Translations under genes and position numbers: made by a program | Assembly (NCBI GenBank): GCA_002373325.1 | Contig: DFKI01000131.1 | Coordinates: 1 to 7,670, forward strand | Reading direction: 5' to 3' | DNA: 7,670 bases | Source of the DNA: Treponema sp. UBA3649 | Lineage (GTDB): Bacteria; Spirochaetota; Spirochaetia; Treponematales; Treponemataceae | Shown here: one piece after another, positions 1 to 6,766 of the stretch | How positions within the stretch are numbered: the first letter of the stretch is position 1 | How the letters are laid out: each line of letters starts with the position of its first letter | The notes under the pieces: generated by a model | Database searches by the model: none | The model's input: only the letters and a program-made list of their open reading frames with translations | What the model was told of the DNA's origin: nothing

Positions 1-17
1 CAAGTCCGGCAATGACA
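1..17. repeat. Cut end of a dispersed palindromic repeat
   Basis: The first 17 bases are the reverse complement of 7417-7433 with one mismatch (16 of 17 identical; the core reads TGTCATTGCCG on the opposite strand). The copy at 7417-7461 is a complete palindrome, so this is probably the outer arm of a second copy whose remainder lies left of the window. The match is seen directly. Membership of a genome-wide family is inference. Confidence 0.5.
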
Positions 18-20
18 TAA

Positions 21-175
21 GACCAATCCGGCTGTGAGACCACCTATGATAAAATTTTTGTGCTGAGTGTCCAGGAAACGACAACTGAAGCCTATGGCTA
101 CCAATCATCGTATTTATTGATGAATATGTGGACAATGAATACGAAGGTGTTATGCCTGTTTTGTGTTTGAACTAA
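21..175 (+). pseudogene. Decayed remnant of a DUF6273-like protein (frameshifted, internally deleted)
   Basis: No intact reading frame exists here, but two adjacent frames carry protein-like text. The frame starting at 21 reads TTYDKIFVLSVQETTTEAYG, then loses similarity after about position 113. The frame starting at 92 reads IIVFIDEYVDNEYEGVMP followed by VLCLN and a TAA at 173-175. From memory, spirochaete DUF6273-type proteins carry a DKIFLLS...E...YGF segment mid-domain and end in ...GVVPALCLN, so the two pieces would be the middle and extreme C-terminus of one domain joined by a deletion near position 100 with a change of frame. No start codon or ribosome site is visible, and a stop at 18-20 closes the first frame upstream. 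It lies tail to tail with glgA. The family name rests on recall and has not been checked by search. Confidence 0.45.
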
Positions 176-210
176 GCTATTTAGGAAAATGCCTGACAGT
201 GCTTGCATTA

Positions 211-260
211 ATTTGTAAAGGCGACATCTAACAGAGCATTAAATGCCGCCCATTTGTAAA
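211..260. repeat. 9-bp direct repeats flanking a small palindrome
   Basis: ATTTGTAAA occurs at 211-219 and again at 252-260, exactly bracketing a 32-bp segment that is itself an imperfect inverted repeat. This is the shape left by a tiny insertion with target duplication, but chance is possible in A/T-rich intergenic DNA. Confidence 0.35.
220..250 (-). terminator. Candidate terminator hairpin downstream of glgA
   Basis: On the minus strand GGCGGCAT (250-243) can pair with ATGTCGCC (227-220), eight pairs with one G-U, around a 15-base loop, about 20 bases after the glgA stop. Only a short T run (TTTACAAATT) follows, so it is a weak intrinsic terminator. It may simply be a stabilising 3' hairpin. 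Confidence 0.4.
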
Positions 261-268
261 ATCAAAAA

Positions 269-1747
269 TCAGCGGATGCCACATCCACGGAAAAGAGCCT
301 CACGGTAGACATCGAGATATCCCTCGGCGGCTTTGTCCCAACCGAATGTGCGTCCCATGCCCTCAATCTGCATCTTTTTGATGTGCTCAGGACGATTGTA
401 GTATGCCCACACTGCCCATCCCACGGTATCGTAAACGGCACGCGGAGTAAGCTGGTCAAAGAGGAAGCCCGTACCCTCGCCCGTCTCCTGATTGTAATTG
501 TCAACGGTGTCGGCAAGTCCTCCGGTCCTTCGCACGATGGGAAGTGTTCCGTAAAGCATAGAATAAATCTGATTCAGTCCGCACGGCTCATAACGCGACG
601 GCATGAGGAAGAAATCACTTCCAGCTTCAATCAGATGGCTCAGGTTCTCGTCATAACCGATGTACGCACGCAGGTTTCCAAGCTTTGACTGCAATGTGTT
701 GATTTCGTTCTCGCACCATCTTTCACCACTTCCGAGCACGGCAAACTGAACTTTCATGTCGGTACAAATCTGATAGATGGAACCGTAAGTGGGAGCGAAA
801 ACCTCGGCGATGCCTTTCTGGTCAACAAGTCTCGTAACGATTCCAACAAGCGGAATGTTTGGATTCACCTCAAGCCCCATGCGTTTCTGAAGCTCTTCCT
901 TACACTTTGCCTTTCCACTCATGTCCTTTGCAGAATAATTAAACGGAATTCTCTTGTCAATGGCGGGATTCCACTGCTCCACGTCCGCACCGTTCAAGAT
1001 TCCCTTTATGACATCCGAGCGAACCCTGAGCAAACCGTCCATGCCGAATCCACCTTCCATGGTCTGAATCTCGTGGGCGTAAGTCGGCGAAACGGTCGTA
1101 ATCATGTCGGCGGATGAAACCCCTCCCTGCAAGAGATTGATTCCACCCTGGTGCTCAAGTCCAGCGCCGTAGTAAAGTCCCCAGTCAATTCCCAAAGCCG
1201 GGAATGTGTCCTTTCCGTACTGTCCCTGGTATCCCTGATTGTGGATTGTCAGAACCGAGGCAGTTTTTTCAAATCCGCAGTAACGGCAGACATGTTTCAA
1301 AAGTATTGGTGCGAGACAAGTGGACCAGTCATGTGCGTGGATGATGTCCGGGAACCAGCCGATTTTGCGGCAAAGCTGGAATGCACCGTGGCAAAGGACT
1401 GCAAAACGATATGGATTGTCGTGGAAATCAGTCTCTGATTTTGTTCCGTACACACCGTCGCGTCCAAAACATCCCTCGTGGTCAATAAAGTACACCGGAA
1501 GATTATCGCAACCGGGCATGTTCGTATAATAAACCGCCGACCAAGTTTCAATCTGACCTGCAGCAATCGCCATGGGACCGGGAAGCTGCTGGAGTTTTTT
1601 CCTGTCAATCTTATAATAACGCGGCATCACGATTTTTACGTCGTGTCCCATTTTTGTAAGCTGGATTGCAAGCGCGCTCACCATGTCCGCAAGTCCGCCA
1701 GTCTTCGCAAAGGGAACGACCTCCGCCGAAACCATCAAAATCTTCAT
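269..1747 (-). CDS. glgA: Glycogen synthase (ADP-glucose starch synthase type, GT5)
   Basis: Predicted cytosolic enzyme that transfers glucose from ADP-glucose to the non-reducing end of an alpha-1,4-glucan, the chain-extension step of bacterial glycogen synthesis. The 492-residue product has the usual bacterial GlgA length. It shows the N-terminal GT5 domain opening MKILMVSAEVVPFAKTGGLA, with the KTGG nucleotide-sugar loop at residues 15-18. It also has IIHAHDW (135-141), TIHNQGYQGQ (167-176), TRLVDQKG (305-312) and the C-terminal donor-site motif RYEPCGLNQ (385-393) followed by RRTGGLADTV. The ATG at 1747 is chosen over an in-frame ATG at 1783 because GAGGAGG sits five bases upstream and the family begins at this MKIL. 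No other glg gene is in the window, so it appears to stand alone. No clear promoter was found; TATAAA upstream lacks a good -35. Confidence 0.96.
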   Translation of the reverse strand: MKILMVSAEVVPFAKTGGLADMVSALAIQLTKMGHDVKIVMPRYYKIDRKKLQQLPGPMAIAAGQIETWSAVYYTNMPGCDNLPVYFIDHEGCFGRDGVYGTKSETDFHDNPYRFAVLCHGAFQLCRKIGWFPDIIHAHDWSTCLAPILLKHVCRYCGFEKTASVLTIHNQGYQGQYGKDTFPALGIDWGLYYGAGLEHQGGINLLQGGVSSADMITTVSPTYAHEIQTMEGGFGMDGLLRVRSDVIKGILNGADVEQWNPAIDKRIPFNYSAKDMSGKAKCKEELQKRMGLEVNPNIPLVGIVTRLVDQKGIAEVFAPTYGSIYQICTDMKVQFAVLGSGERWCENEINTLQSKLGNLRAYIGYDENLSHLIEAGSDFFLMPSRYEPCGLNQIYSMLYGTLPIVRRTGGLADTVDNYNQETGEGTGFLFDQLTPRAVYDTVGWAVWAYYNRPEHIKKMQIEGMGRTFGWDKAAEGYLDVYREALFRGCGIR

Positions 1748-1752
1748 ATTAT

Positions 1753-1759
1753 CCTCCTC
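1753..1759 (-). promoter_or_regulatory. Shine-Dalgarno site of glgA
   Basis: GAGGAGG on the minus strand, five bases before the ATG at 1747. It fixes the glgA start and argues against the longer in-frame start at 1783, whose extra 12 codons contain this site. Confidence 0.8.
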
Positions 1760-1796
1760 ATATTTTAAAGTTAAATGTTGCATCTCTTAATTTATA

Positions 1797-1898
1797 GAAA
1801 ATTGGCTCTCAGCTGGAACCCTGGGTAAAAAAACGGCTTCCGCACTACGTTTGTACAGATGTTTTTTTTTCCAGGAACCCCGCTTACACCAATTTTTC
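1797..1898. repeat. Imperfect inverted-repeat element of about 102 bp between glgA and the aminotransferase gene
   Basis: The ends are GAAAATTGG (1797-1805) and CCAATTTTTC (1889-1898), inverted copies differing by one A. Similarity continues inward: AGCTGGAACCCTGG on the left against AGCGGGGTTCCTGG in the inverted right arm (10 of 14 identical). The centre holds runs of A and T. The structure resembles a miniature non-autonomous element or a large 3' hairpin. On the minus strand, in the orientation that would end aminotransferase transcription, the small hairpin CGG-AAG-CCG is followed by seven T's, so part of it could act as a terminator. A 37-codon frame (1900 to 1787, minus) runs through it but has no ribosome site, and I do not call it a gene. 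Confidence 0.4.
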
Positions 1899-1917
1899 AT
1901 ACATTTAAAATCAACGT

Positions 1918-3117
1918 TTACCTTTCAATATTTTTCATAGCTTGGATGAACGCGGACCTTGAATTGATTATGCTTTGCTCGCTCACACAGTATGCAAGAC
2001 GGAAATACCCCTTGCCGCCGAATCCGCTTCCTGGTGCTCCGAGAATCAGATATTTTTTCAGGTGATCGCAGAATGCCATGTCATCCCCGTTGAATTTATC
2101 CGGGACCTTGCACCACATGTAGAAGGCTCCGTCCGGGTTCGCATGTTCAATGCCGGCCTCGTCAAGGATTGAAAGAAGCTCGTTGCGTCTTTTTTCATAG
2201 AGCGAATAATCCACCGGGCTGTTCCAGGATTTTGTGACCACACGCTGCATGAATCCGGGGGCGTTCACATAGCCGAGAATCCTTGTAGTAAAAATACATG
2301 CTGCAATCAAATCATCCTTGTCGGGACACTTCGGGTTCACACAGATATAGCCGATTCTTTCCCCCGGAAGACTGATGTTTTTCGCAAAGGACGTTACGAT
2401 TACGGAGCTGTCATAGATTGGGAACGTAGAGGCCACTTTTTTACCCTCGTAGACAATGGCCCGGTAAGGCTCGTCGCAAATTAGGTAGGGCTTTCTTCCG
2501 CATTTTTTCGCGTGCAGGTCCATAGCCTGTGTGAGAGCAAGTATCTCATCCTCCGAGTAGATTCTTCCCGTTGGATTGTTCGGACTGTTGATTAAAACCG
2601 CGGCTGTCTTTTCAGTTAGGGATGCGGCAATCTTCTCGACATCCAGTGAAAAATCAGGCTTACATGGAACCTCAATCAGATTTCCGCCGTAATTGTGCAC
2701 GTAATGACGGTACTCGGCAAAAAATGGAGCCGGAACCACAACATTATCGCCCTCGTTCAGGATTGCCTTAAGCAAACTGTTCAAAGCCCCGGCAGCACCT
2801 ACCGACATGACCACACAATCACCTGTTACGGGAACTCCCTGCTCCACAGACGTTTTTTCAGCCATCGCTTTACGTGCCTCAGGATATCCAGCGTTTGGCA
2901 TGTAACCGTGGATATTCTTGTCCCTGCACTTTGCAAGCTCCTCAAAAGCCTCCGCTACCTGCTCAGGCGGATCCAAATCCGGGTTTCCAAGGCTGAAATC
3001 AAAAACCTTGTCCTCTCCGTACTGTGCCTTGAGACGGATTCCCTCTTCAAACATCTTGCGGATAACGCCCGCACCCTTGCTGCTCATCGTTTCTTTTATA
3101 TATGACGAAATTGGCAT
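1918..3117 (-). CDS. PLP-dependent aminotransferase, class I/II (fold type I)
   Basis: Predicted cytosolic aminotransferase that moves an amino group between an amino acid and a 2-oxo acid through pyridoxal phosphate. The 399-residue length is normal for the aspartate aminotransferase superfamily. Visible landmarks are FSLGNPDLDPP (41-51), HGYMPNAGYPEAR (70-82), NSPNNPTG (177-184), the cofactor-ring contact DEPYR (215-219), the Schiff-base lysine K246 in SFAKNISLPGERIGY, and the substrate-carboxylate arginine R373 in FRLAYC. AAGGAG lies six bases before the ATG at 3117. A strong sigma70-like promoter (3138-3166) implies a short leader of roughly 14 bases. Substrate specificity cannot be read from the sequence; aspartate, aromatic or alanine aminotransferase are all possible, so no symbol is given. 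It is divergent from the secreted-protein gene at 3294. Confidence 0.93.
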   Translation of the reverse strand: MPISSYIKETMSSKGAGVIRKMFEEGIRLKAQYGEDKVFDFSLGNPDLDPPEQVAEAFEELAKCRDKNIHGYMPNAGYPEARKAMAEKTSVEQGVPVTGDCVVMSVGAAGALNSLLKAILNEGDNVVVPAPFFAEYRHYVHNYGGNLIEVPCKPDFSLDVEKIAASLTEKTAAVLINSPNNPTGRIYSEDEILALTQAMDLHAKKCGRKPYLICDEPYRAIVYEGKKVASTFPIYDSSVIVTSFAKNISLPGERIGYICVNPKCPDKDDLIAACIFTTRILGYVNAPGFMQRVVTKSWNSPVDYSLYEKRRNELLSILDEAGIEHANPDGAFYMWCKVPDKFNGDDMAFCDHLKKYLILGAPGSGFGGKGYFRLAYCVSEQSIINSRSAFIQAMKNIER

Positions 3118-3137
3118 AAAAAACTCCTTTTCATGTA

Positions 3138-3166
3138 ATTATACCACAAGTTTTTGGTTTATACAA
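3138..3166 (-). promoter_or_regulatory. Sigma70-type promoter of the aminotransferase gene
   Basis: Read on the minus strand, the -35 is TTGTAT (3166-3161) and the -10 is a perfect TATAAT (3143-3138), with a 17-base spacer. The predicted transcript start is near 3131, just upstream of the AAGGAG ribosome site and the ATG at 3117. Confidence 0.75.
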
Positions 3167-3221
3167 ATGAAAACTCAAGGGGAATGGCAAAAGTTTTGGC
3201 AAAAAAGCATTGCAAGACACA

Positions 3222-3253
3222 TTTCCGCTTGAAACATTCCAACTTTCCGCTTG
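3222..3253 (+). repeat. Paired 10-bp direct repeats beside the + strand promoter
   Basis: TTTCCGCTTG occurs exactly at 3222-3231 and 3244-3253. The copies are offset by 22 bp, about two helical turns, and the second overlaps the -35 hexamer of the following promoter. This geometry suits a regulator bound as a tandem dimer on one DNA face. A regulatory role is inference. Confidence 0.4.
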
Positions 3254-3279
3254 TTTTTAATCGGCGAAAGTATTATAAT
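3251..3279 (+). promoter_or_regulatory. Sigma70-type promoter abutting the ribosome site of the secreted-protein gene
   Basis: The -35 TTGTTT (3251-3256), a 17-base spacer and a perfect TATAAT (3274-3279) form a near-consensus promoter. The -10 is followed immediately by GGAGGA (3280-3285). A start about seven bases after the -10 would fall near 3286, leaving the ribosome site out of the transcript. Either transcription really starts further upstream or the message is nearly leaderless. Confidence 0.6.
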
Positions 3280-3285
3280 GGAGGA
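3280..3285 (+). promoter_or_regulatory. Shine-Dalgarno-like GGAGGA deciding the start at 3294
   Basis: GGAGGA ends two bases before the ATG at 3288 and eight bases before the ATG at 3294. The second spacing is the productive one, so 3294 is preferred. If the adjacent TATAAT is the true -10, this site would not be transcribed and 3288 could be used without a leader. Confidence 0.6.
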
Positions 3286-3293
3286 ATATGATT

Positions 3294-4025
3294 ATGTTGA
3301 ATAAAAAATCTTTTGTTGCTTTTTTTGGCGGACTCTTTCTTGCAGCTTCATCCTTTGCGCTTCCGACAGCAATCAACTCTAAGCTCAGCAGTTCTGAAAG
3401 CGCATCACTTGAAAAAGGACAGCCTGTAATCAGGAATCTGAAATCAGTGAAGGAATTCGGTCTTACCGTAAGCTCTGGTCCCATTTATGACGCTCAAGAT
3501 GTGGCAAAAAAACTCAAGCCGGCTTATCTTGCGGAGGTAATCCAGGTGCTTCCTTACGCGGGAAATGAGAATCTGATTGAGAAGATTTCCAAGATGATGA
3601 TGGACATCCCTTCCTACGCTGGCATTCCATATTATTCAGTGCAGGCAGAGGAATGGTATGACCTCTACTCTTCCGCCACAATCAAATCCTCAAGTACAAG
3701 CGGTGAGGACACTGTGATTAAGGCTGATTTGGAGATGGAGCCGTTCGGACTGATAGAGACTACAATCAATGCGAAAAAGAAGGCAGATTCCTTCTATTAT
3801 ATTTCAACAAACAACAACACGCTCAAGTATGACGAAAAATATACTTGCGTGAAGCCGGAAAAGATGAAGTCCATCGTAGCGGTGGTCAGGGACGGAGACA
3901 ACTGGATTCTTTACGGAATTGGAGCTGTGGACGCACCGAGCATTTTTTTCCTCAGGGAAAGGGTCGAGCGCTCTTTTATGAACAGGATTAAAACCTTCTG
4001 CTCGCACTTTTTCACGAAGCTCTAA
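3294..4025 (+). CDS. Secreted/periplasmic protein of unknown function, spirochaete type (possibly DUF6675)
   Basis: Exported 243-residue protein with no recognised enzymatic motif. Residues 1-22 form a classic signal peptide: KK at 4-5, a hydrophobic core FVAFFGGLFLAASS, and a probable cleavage after SFA. There is no lipobox cysteine and no further membrane span, so a periplasmic or outer-membrane-associated location is expected. Landmarks include VIQVLPYAG (82-90), YAGIPYYSVQAEEWYDLYSS (108-127), NTLKYDEKY (175-183) and a basic, aromatic C-terminal helix from about 219 (RERVERSFMNRIKTF). The GI.YYS...LY...S pattern and the terminal SF.NR segment recall the spirochaete family labelled DUF6675. 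That assignment is from memory and unverified. The gene has its own promoter and a downstream hairpin, so it is probably a single transcription unit. An ATG at 3288 is the alternative start. Confidence 0.85.
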   Translation: MLNKKSFVAFFGGLFLAASSFALPTAINSKLSSSESASLEKGQPVIRNLKSVKEFGLTVSSGPIYDAQDVAKKLKPAYLAEVIQVLPYAGNENLIEKISKMMMDIPSYAGIPYYSVQAEEWYDLYSSATIKSSSTSGEDTVIKADLEMEPFGLIETTINAKKKADSFYYISTNNNTLKYDEKYTCVKPEKMKSIVAVVRDGDNWILYGIGAVDAPSIFFLRERVERSFMNRIKTFCSHFFTKL

Positions 4026-4048
4026 GACACATATTTGCGAATTGATTC

Positions 4049-4088
4049 GGGAGCCTTCAAGATGACTGGAGGTTCCCTTATATTTTTT
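4049..4088 (+). terminator. Rho-independent terminator after the secreted-protein gene
   Basis: GGGAGCCT (4049-4056) pairs with AGGTTCCC (4070-4077), eight pairs with one G-U, around a 13-base loop. The T-rich tract TTATATTTTTT (4078-4088) follows. It lies 24 bases after the stop codon. Because the next gene starts at 4100, the hairpin could alternatively sit in the leader of a read-through transcript into that gene. Confidence 0.7.
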
Positions 4089-4099
4089 AAGGTAGGATT

Positions 4100-5218
4100 A
4101 TGAAAAACTCAAAGTTTACAGACGTAGTGATTTTGGCAGGCGGTGTCGGCGAGAGATTGTGGCCCGCGTCAAAACCAGAATATCCCAAGCAGTTTATGGC
4201 ACTCCCTAACGGACGCTCACTTTTGCAGGAGACTCTTCTGAGGGCGCTTTCACTTGAGCCGGATGGAAAAATCCTCATCATCACGAAAAAAGATTTGCTT
4301 GTCCCCATGTCAGAGCATTGCAAGAGACTTAGTTCCAGTCTAACAGCGTCACAAAAAGAAAAGCTTTCTAAAGATTTATACATACTTGCGGAACCCTTCC
4401 CAAAACACACTTGCGCGCCTTTGATGCTTGCCTGCTCATTCCTTGAAAAAATCTCCGGGAAAAATGACAACACAATTTTGGTACTGGCGAGCGACCATGT
4501 GATTGAGCCGATAGACGCTTTTGCAAGTGATTGTGGAATTGCGGCAGAGTGCGCGGAAAATGGAAACTTTGTTTGTTTTGCCATTCCACCGACGGAAGCT
4601 TCCACCGGATACGGCTACATCAAAAAAGGAGCTGATTTGGAGGGATTTTCATCTTCCTTCAAAATTGACAGGTTCAAGGAAAAACCTGATTACGAGACTG
4701 CAAAATCCTACATTGAAAGCGGCGAATATTTTTGGAACAGCGGCATGTTCGGATTCACAAGAAGTCTCTTTGAGTCAGAGCTTAAAACATGCGAGCCGAA
4801 AGTTTATGATGCGTTCGACGGATTCAAGGATGCTGAACTTCCTGAAGAAAAAAGCATGAACGGAGTCAAATACATCGACTCTTGGGATGCCATGCAGGAT
4901 GCCTACGAAAAGACCCTTGCCATAGCCGTGGACAATGCCATTGCGGAAAGAACGACCAAGGCAGCTGCTGTAAAGGCAAGATTTAACTGGGATGACGTGG
5001 GAAGCTGGGACGCATTTGAAAAACTCTTCGACAAAAATGACGAGAAGACCGTGGAAATCAAGAGCGGCAATAACTTCGTCTATTCCGACATTCCGGTAGC
5101 CCTCTGCGGCGTGGAAGATTTGGTGGTCGTGATCAAGAACGGAAATGCACTCGTGATGAAAAAAGGCTCCAGCAACATGATGCGGGATGTCGTAAAGAAC
5201 ATGAAGGAAGTAAAATAG
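4100..5218 (+). CDS. manC: Mannose-1-phosphate guanylyltransferase (GDP-mannose pyrophosphorylase)
   Basis: Predicted cytosolic nucleotidyltransferase making GDP-mannose and pyrophosphate from GTP and mannose-1-phosphate, the activated mannose donor for surface polysaccharide, glycolipid or protein glycosylation. The 372 residues cover the nucleotidyltransferase domain and a short C-terminal part. The cupin isomerase domain of bifunctional ManC/AlgA enzymes (about 470-480 residues) is absent, so it is monofunctional. Motifs are the Rossmann signature LAGGVGERLWPAS (12-24) with YPKQF (28-32), LASDHVI (129-135), RFKEKPDYETA (191-201), FWNSGMFGF (211-219) and FNWDDVGSWDAFE (295-307). AGGTAGGA lies just before the ATG. 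It converges on thrC. No other sugar-nucleotide gene is nearby. Related sugar-phosphate nucleotidyltransferases share the fold, but the PKQF and FWNSGMF signatures favour mannose-1-phosphate. Confidence 0.93.
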   Translation: MKNSKFTDVVILAGGVGERLWPASKPEYPKQFMALPNGRSLLQETLLRALSLEPDGKILIITKKDLLVPMSEHCKRLSSSLTASQKEKLSKDLYILAEPFPKHTCAPLMLACSFLEKISGKNDNTILVLASDHVIEPIDAFASDCGIAAECAENGNFVCFAIPPTEASTGYGYIKKGADLEGFSSSFKIDRFKEKPDYETAKSYIESGEYFWNSGMFGFTRSLFESELKTCEPKVYDAFDGFKDAELPEEKSMNGVKYIDSWDAMQDAYEKTLAIAVDNAIAERTTKAAAVKARFNWDDVGSWDAFEKLFDKNDEKTVEIKSGNNFVYSDIPVALCGVEDLVVVIKNGNALVMKKGSSNMMRDVVKNMKEVK

Positions 5219-5241
5219 AAAATAATTCCTTGCAAAAAATT

Positions 5242-5276
5242 TGCCGTGCACGTTTTTAGATTAAGCGAACACGGCA
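5242..5276 (-). terminator. Hairpin terminator between convergent manC and thrC
   Basis: TGCCGTG (5242-5248) and CACGGCA (5270-5276) give a seven-pair stem with a 21-base loop. Read on the minus strand it lies 24 bases past the thrC stop and is followed by AAATTTTTT, as expected for intrinsic termination of thrC. On the plus strand no T run follows, so for manC it would be weak. Confidence 0.65.
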
Positions 5277-5300
5277 TAAAATCAAAAATTAATTTGCAGA

Positions 5301-6713
5301 CTACAGATTTGAAACCAGCCATTCCTTGAATGAGGCATAATCCTTTTTCATGGGGATGGCACGGTCGGGAAGAGACATGACCTTCTCAAGTCTGTCGGGC
5401 ATACTAGGCTCCCTGCCGATTGCATTCTGTACCGTAGCACCGAATTTCGCGGGATGAGCTGTCTCAAGAATGATTCCGACGGCTGTTTTGTCCAAAATGC
5501 TCTTTCCCCACTCAGGGATGTTGTTCACAAGTCCGGGCTTTGAGGCATCCATCGTCTTTCCGTCAATCAAATCCTGCATTCCACCACGGCGGATGTCATT
5601 CCAAGCTTTCCATGCGACGGCTCCATGCGGGTCAATGACATAACCAGTCTTTTCGTGGCAGTCACGGATTGCGTCCATGGTTCCCTTGTCATCGGTCCAA
5701 TATGCGGCGAAGAATTTCCGAACCTCATCAAGCGTGTACATTGAGGCGATTCTTTCATAATTGCTTGGAGCACCAACATCCATTGCATTGCTGAGTGTAG
5801 CAACCGACGGACGTGCGCTGTATTTTCCTGAGTCAATCCAATCCGGGACAGTGTGATTTGCGTTGGTGGCGGCAATGAATCCTGCGATGGGAGCTCCCAT
5901 TTCCCTAGCGATGAGGCCGGATGTGAGATTACCGAAGTTTCCGCTTGGAACTGTCACGATGATGGACGGATTTTCAATCTTGCTGTCCTGCGGGATTCTG
6001 TTCTTTACCACAAGCGATGAGTACATATAGTAGAAACTCTGAGGAAGAAGCCTTGAGATATTGATTGAGTTCGCTGACGAAAGACGGAACTTTGCTCGGA
6101 GGTCTGAATCTGTGAATGCGGTCTTCACGAGCTTCTGGCAGTCATCAAAGTTGCCCTTCACTTTCAAGGCACGGACATTTCCGTCAAAAGTGGAAAGCTG
6201 CTTTTCCTGCAAGGGAGAAATCTTTCCCTCTGGATAAAGAATGGTCACGTCGATTCCGGGAACATTGTGGAATGCGCTTCCTACGGCAGAACCGGTATCA
6301 CCCGAAGTTGCGACGAGAATGTGAAGATTGTCGTTTTCTCCCCTGTTGAAATATGACATGACACGTGCCATAAATCTCGCGCCAAAATCTTTAAATGCAC
6401 AAGTGGGACCGTGGAAAAGCTCAAGCACATAGGAAGTTCTGTCTACGGGAACAACCTTTGAAGTAAACGGATAAGCGTCCTGAATTATAAACTCAAGGTC
6501 GCTGTCAGGAATCTCGCCGGCCACATAGGGCTTTGCCATCTCAAATGCGACCTCACGGAACGAAGGCTCGGGAACTTTTTTGAGCCATGAGTCCTCAAGT
6601 TTCGGAAATTCAACAGGAATGTAAAGTCCGCCAGTCTCAGCGTTCATTCCGTTCATAACAGCTGTCTTAAAATCAACCTTAACTTTTTTGTCTCTTGTAT
6701 CTGTATAAATCAT
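5301..6713 (-). CDS. thrC: Threonine synthase
   Basis: PLP enzyme (fold type II) converting O-phospho-L-homoserine and water to L-threonine and phosphate, the last step of threonine synthesis, in the cytosol. The 470 residues match the longer threonine synthase class. The N-terminal domain begins MIYTDTRDKK and includes NAETGGLYIP (24-33). The PLP lysine is K108 in FHGPTCAFKDFGARF. TSGDTGSA (136-143) and the phosphate-binding loop SGNFGN (257-262) follow. LETAHPAKF (416-424) is a conserved C-terminal stretch. The ATG at 6713 is chosen because AAGGG lies seven bases upstream and MIYTDTR matches the family start. In-frame TTG/ATG codons at 6749/6746 would add 12 unconvincing residues. No homoserine kinase or dehydrogenase gene is adjacent. 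A possible promoter and a small leader hairpin are listed separately. Confidence 0.96.
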   Translation of the reverse strand: MIYTDTRDKKVKVDFKTAVMNGMNAETGGLYIPVEFPKLEDSWLKKVPEPSFREVAFEMAKPYVAGEIPDSDLEFIIQDAYPFTSKVVPVDRTSYVLELFHGPTCAFKDFGARFMARVMSYFNRGENDNLHILVATSGDTGSAVGSAFHNVPGIDVTILYPEGKISPLQEKQLSTFDGNVRALKVKGNFDDCQKLVKTAFTDSDLRAKFRLSSANSINISRLLPQSFYYMYSSLVVKNRIPQDSKIENPSIIVTVPSGNFGNLTSGLIAREMGAPIAGFIAATNANHTVPDWIDSGKYSARPSVATLSNAMDVGAPSNYERIASMYTLDEVRKFFAAYWTDDKGTMDAIRDCHEKTGYVIDPHGAVAWKAWNDIRRGGMQDLIDGKTMDASKPGLVNNIPEWGKSILDKTAVGIILETAHPAKFGATVQNAIGREPSMPDRLEKVMSLPDRAIPMKKDYASFKEWLVSNL

Positions 6714-6720
6714 CTCTATA

Positions 6721-6725
6721 CCCTT
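6721..6725 (-). promoter_or_regulatory. Shine-Dalgarno site of thrC
   Basis: AAGGG on the minus strand, seven bases before the ATG at 6713. It supports that start over the upstream in-frame TTG/ATG pair. Confidence 0.6.
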
Positions 6726-6733
6726 CAAAAACA

Positions 6734-6751
6734 CCTTGAAAATCATCAAGG
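6734..6751 (-). promoter_or_regulatory. Small hairpin in the thrC leader
   Basis: On the minus strand CCTTGA and TCAAGG form a six-pair stem around a six-base loop, ending eight bases before the AAGGG ribosome site. It could modulate initiation, but it is short and has no T run. It does not match any riboswitch class I recognise. Confidence 0.25.
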
Positions 6752-6766
6752 CATACTATTTAAAAG

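Noticed and set aside
1748..1783. Longer glgA start adding 12 residues (MQHLTLKYEEDN)
   Set aside because: The extension covers the GAGGAGG ribosome site and has no counterpart in the family's usual start.
1787..1900. A 37-codon minus-strand frame between glgA and the aminotransferase
   Set aside because: No ribosome site and it lies wholly within an inverted-repeat element, so it is kept as an observation and not a gene.
4775..5251. A 158-codon frame antisense to manC
   Set aside because: It lies opposite the conserved FNWDDVGSW region and is explained by codon bias on the real strand.
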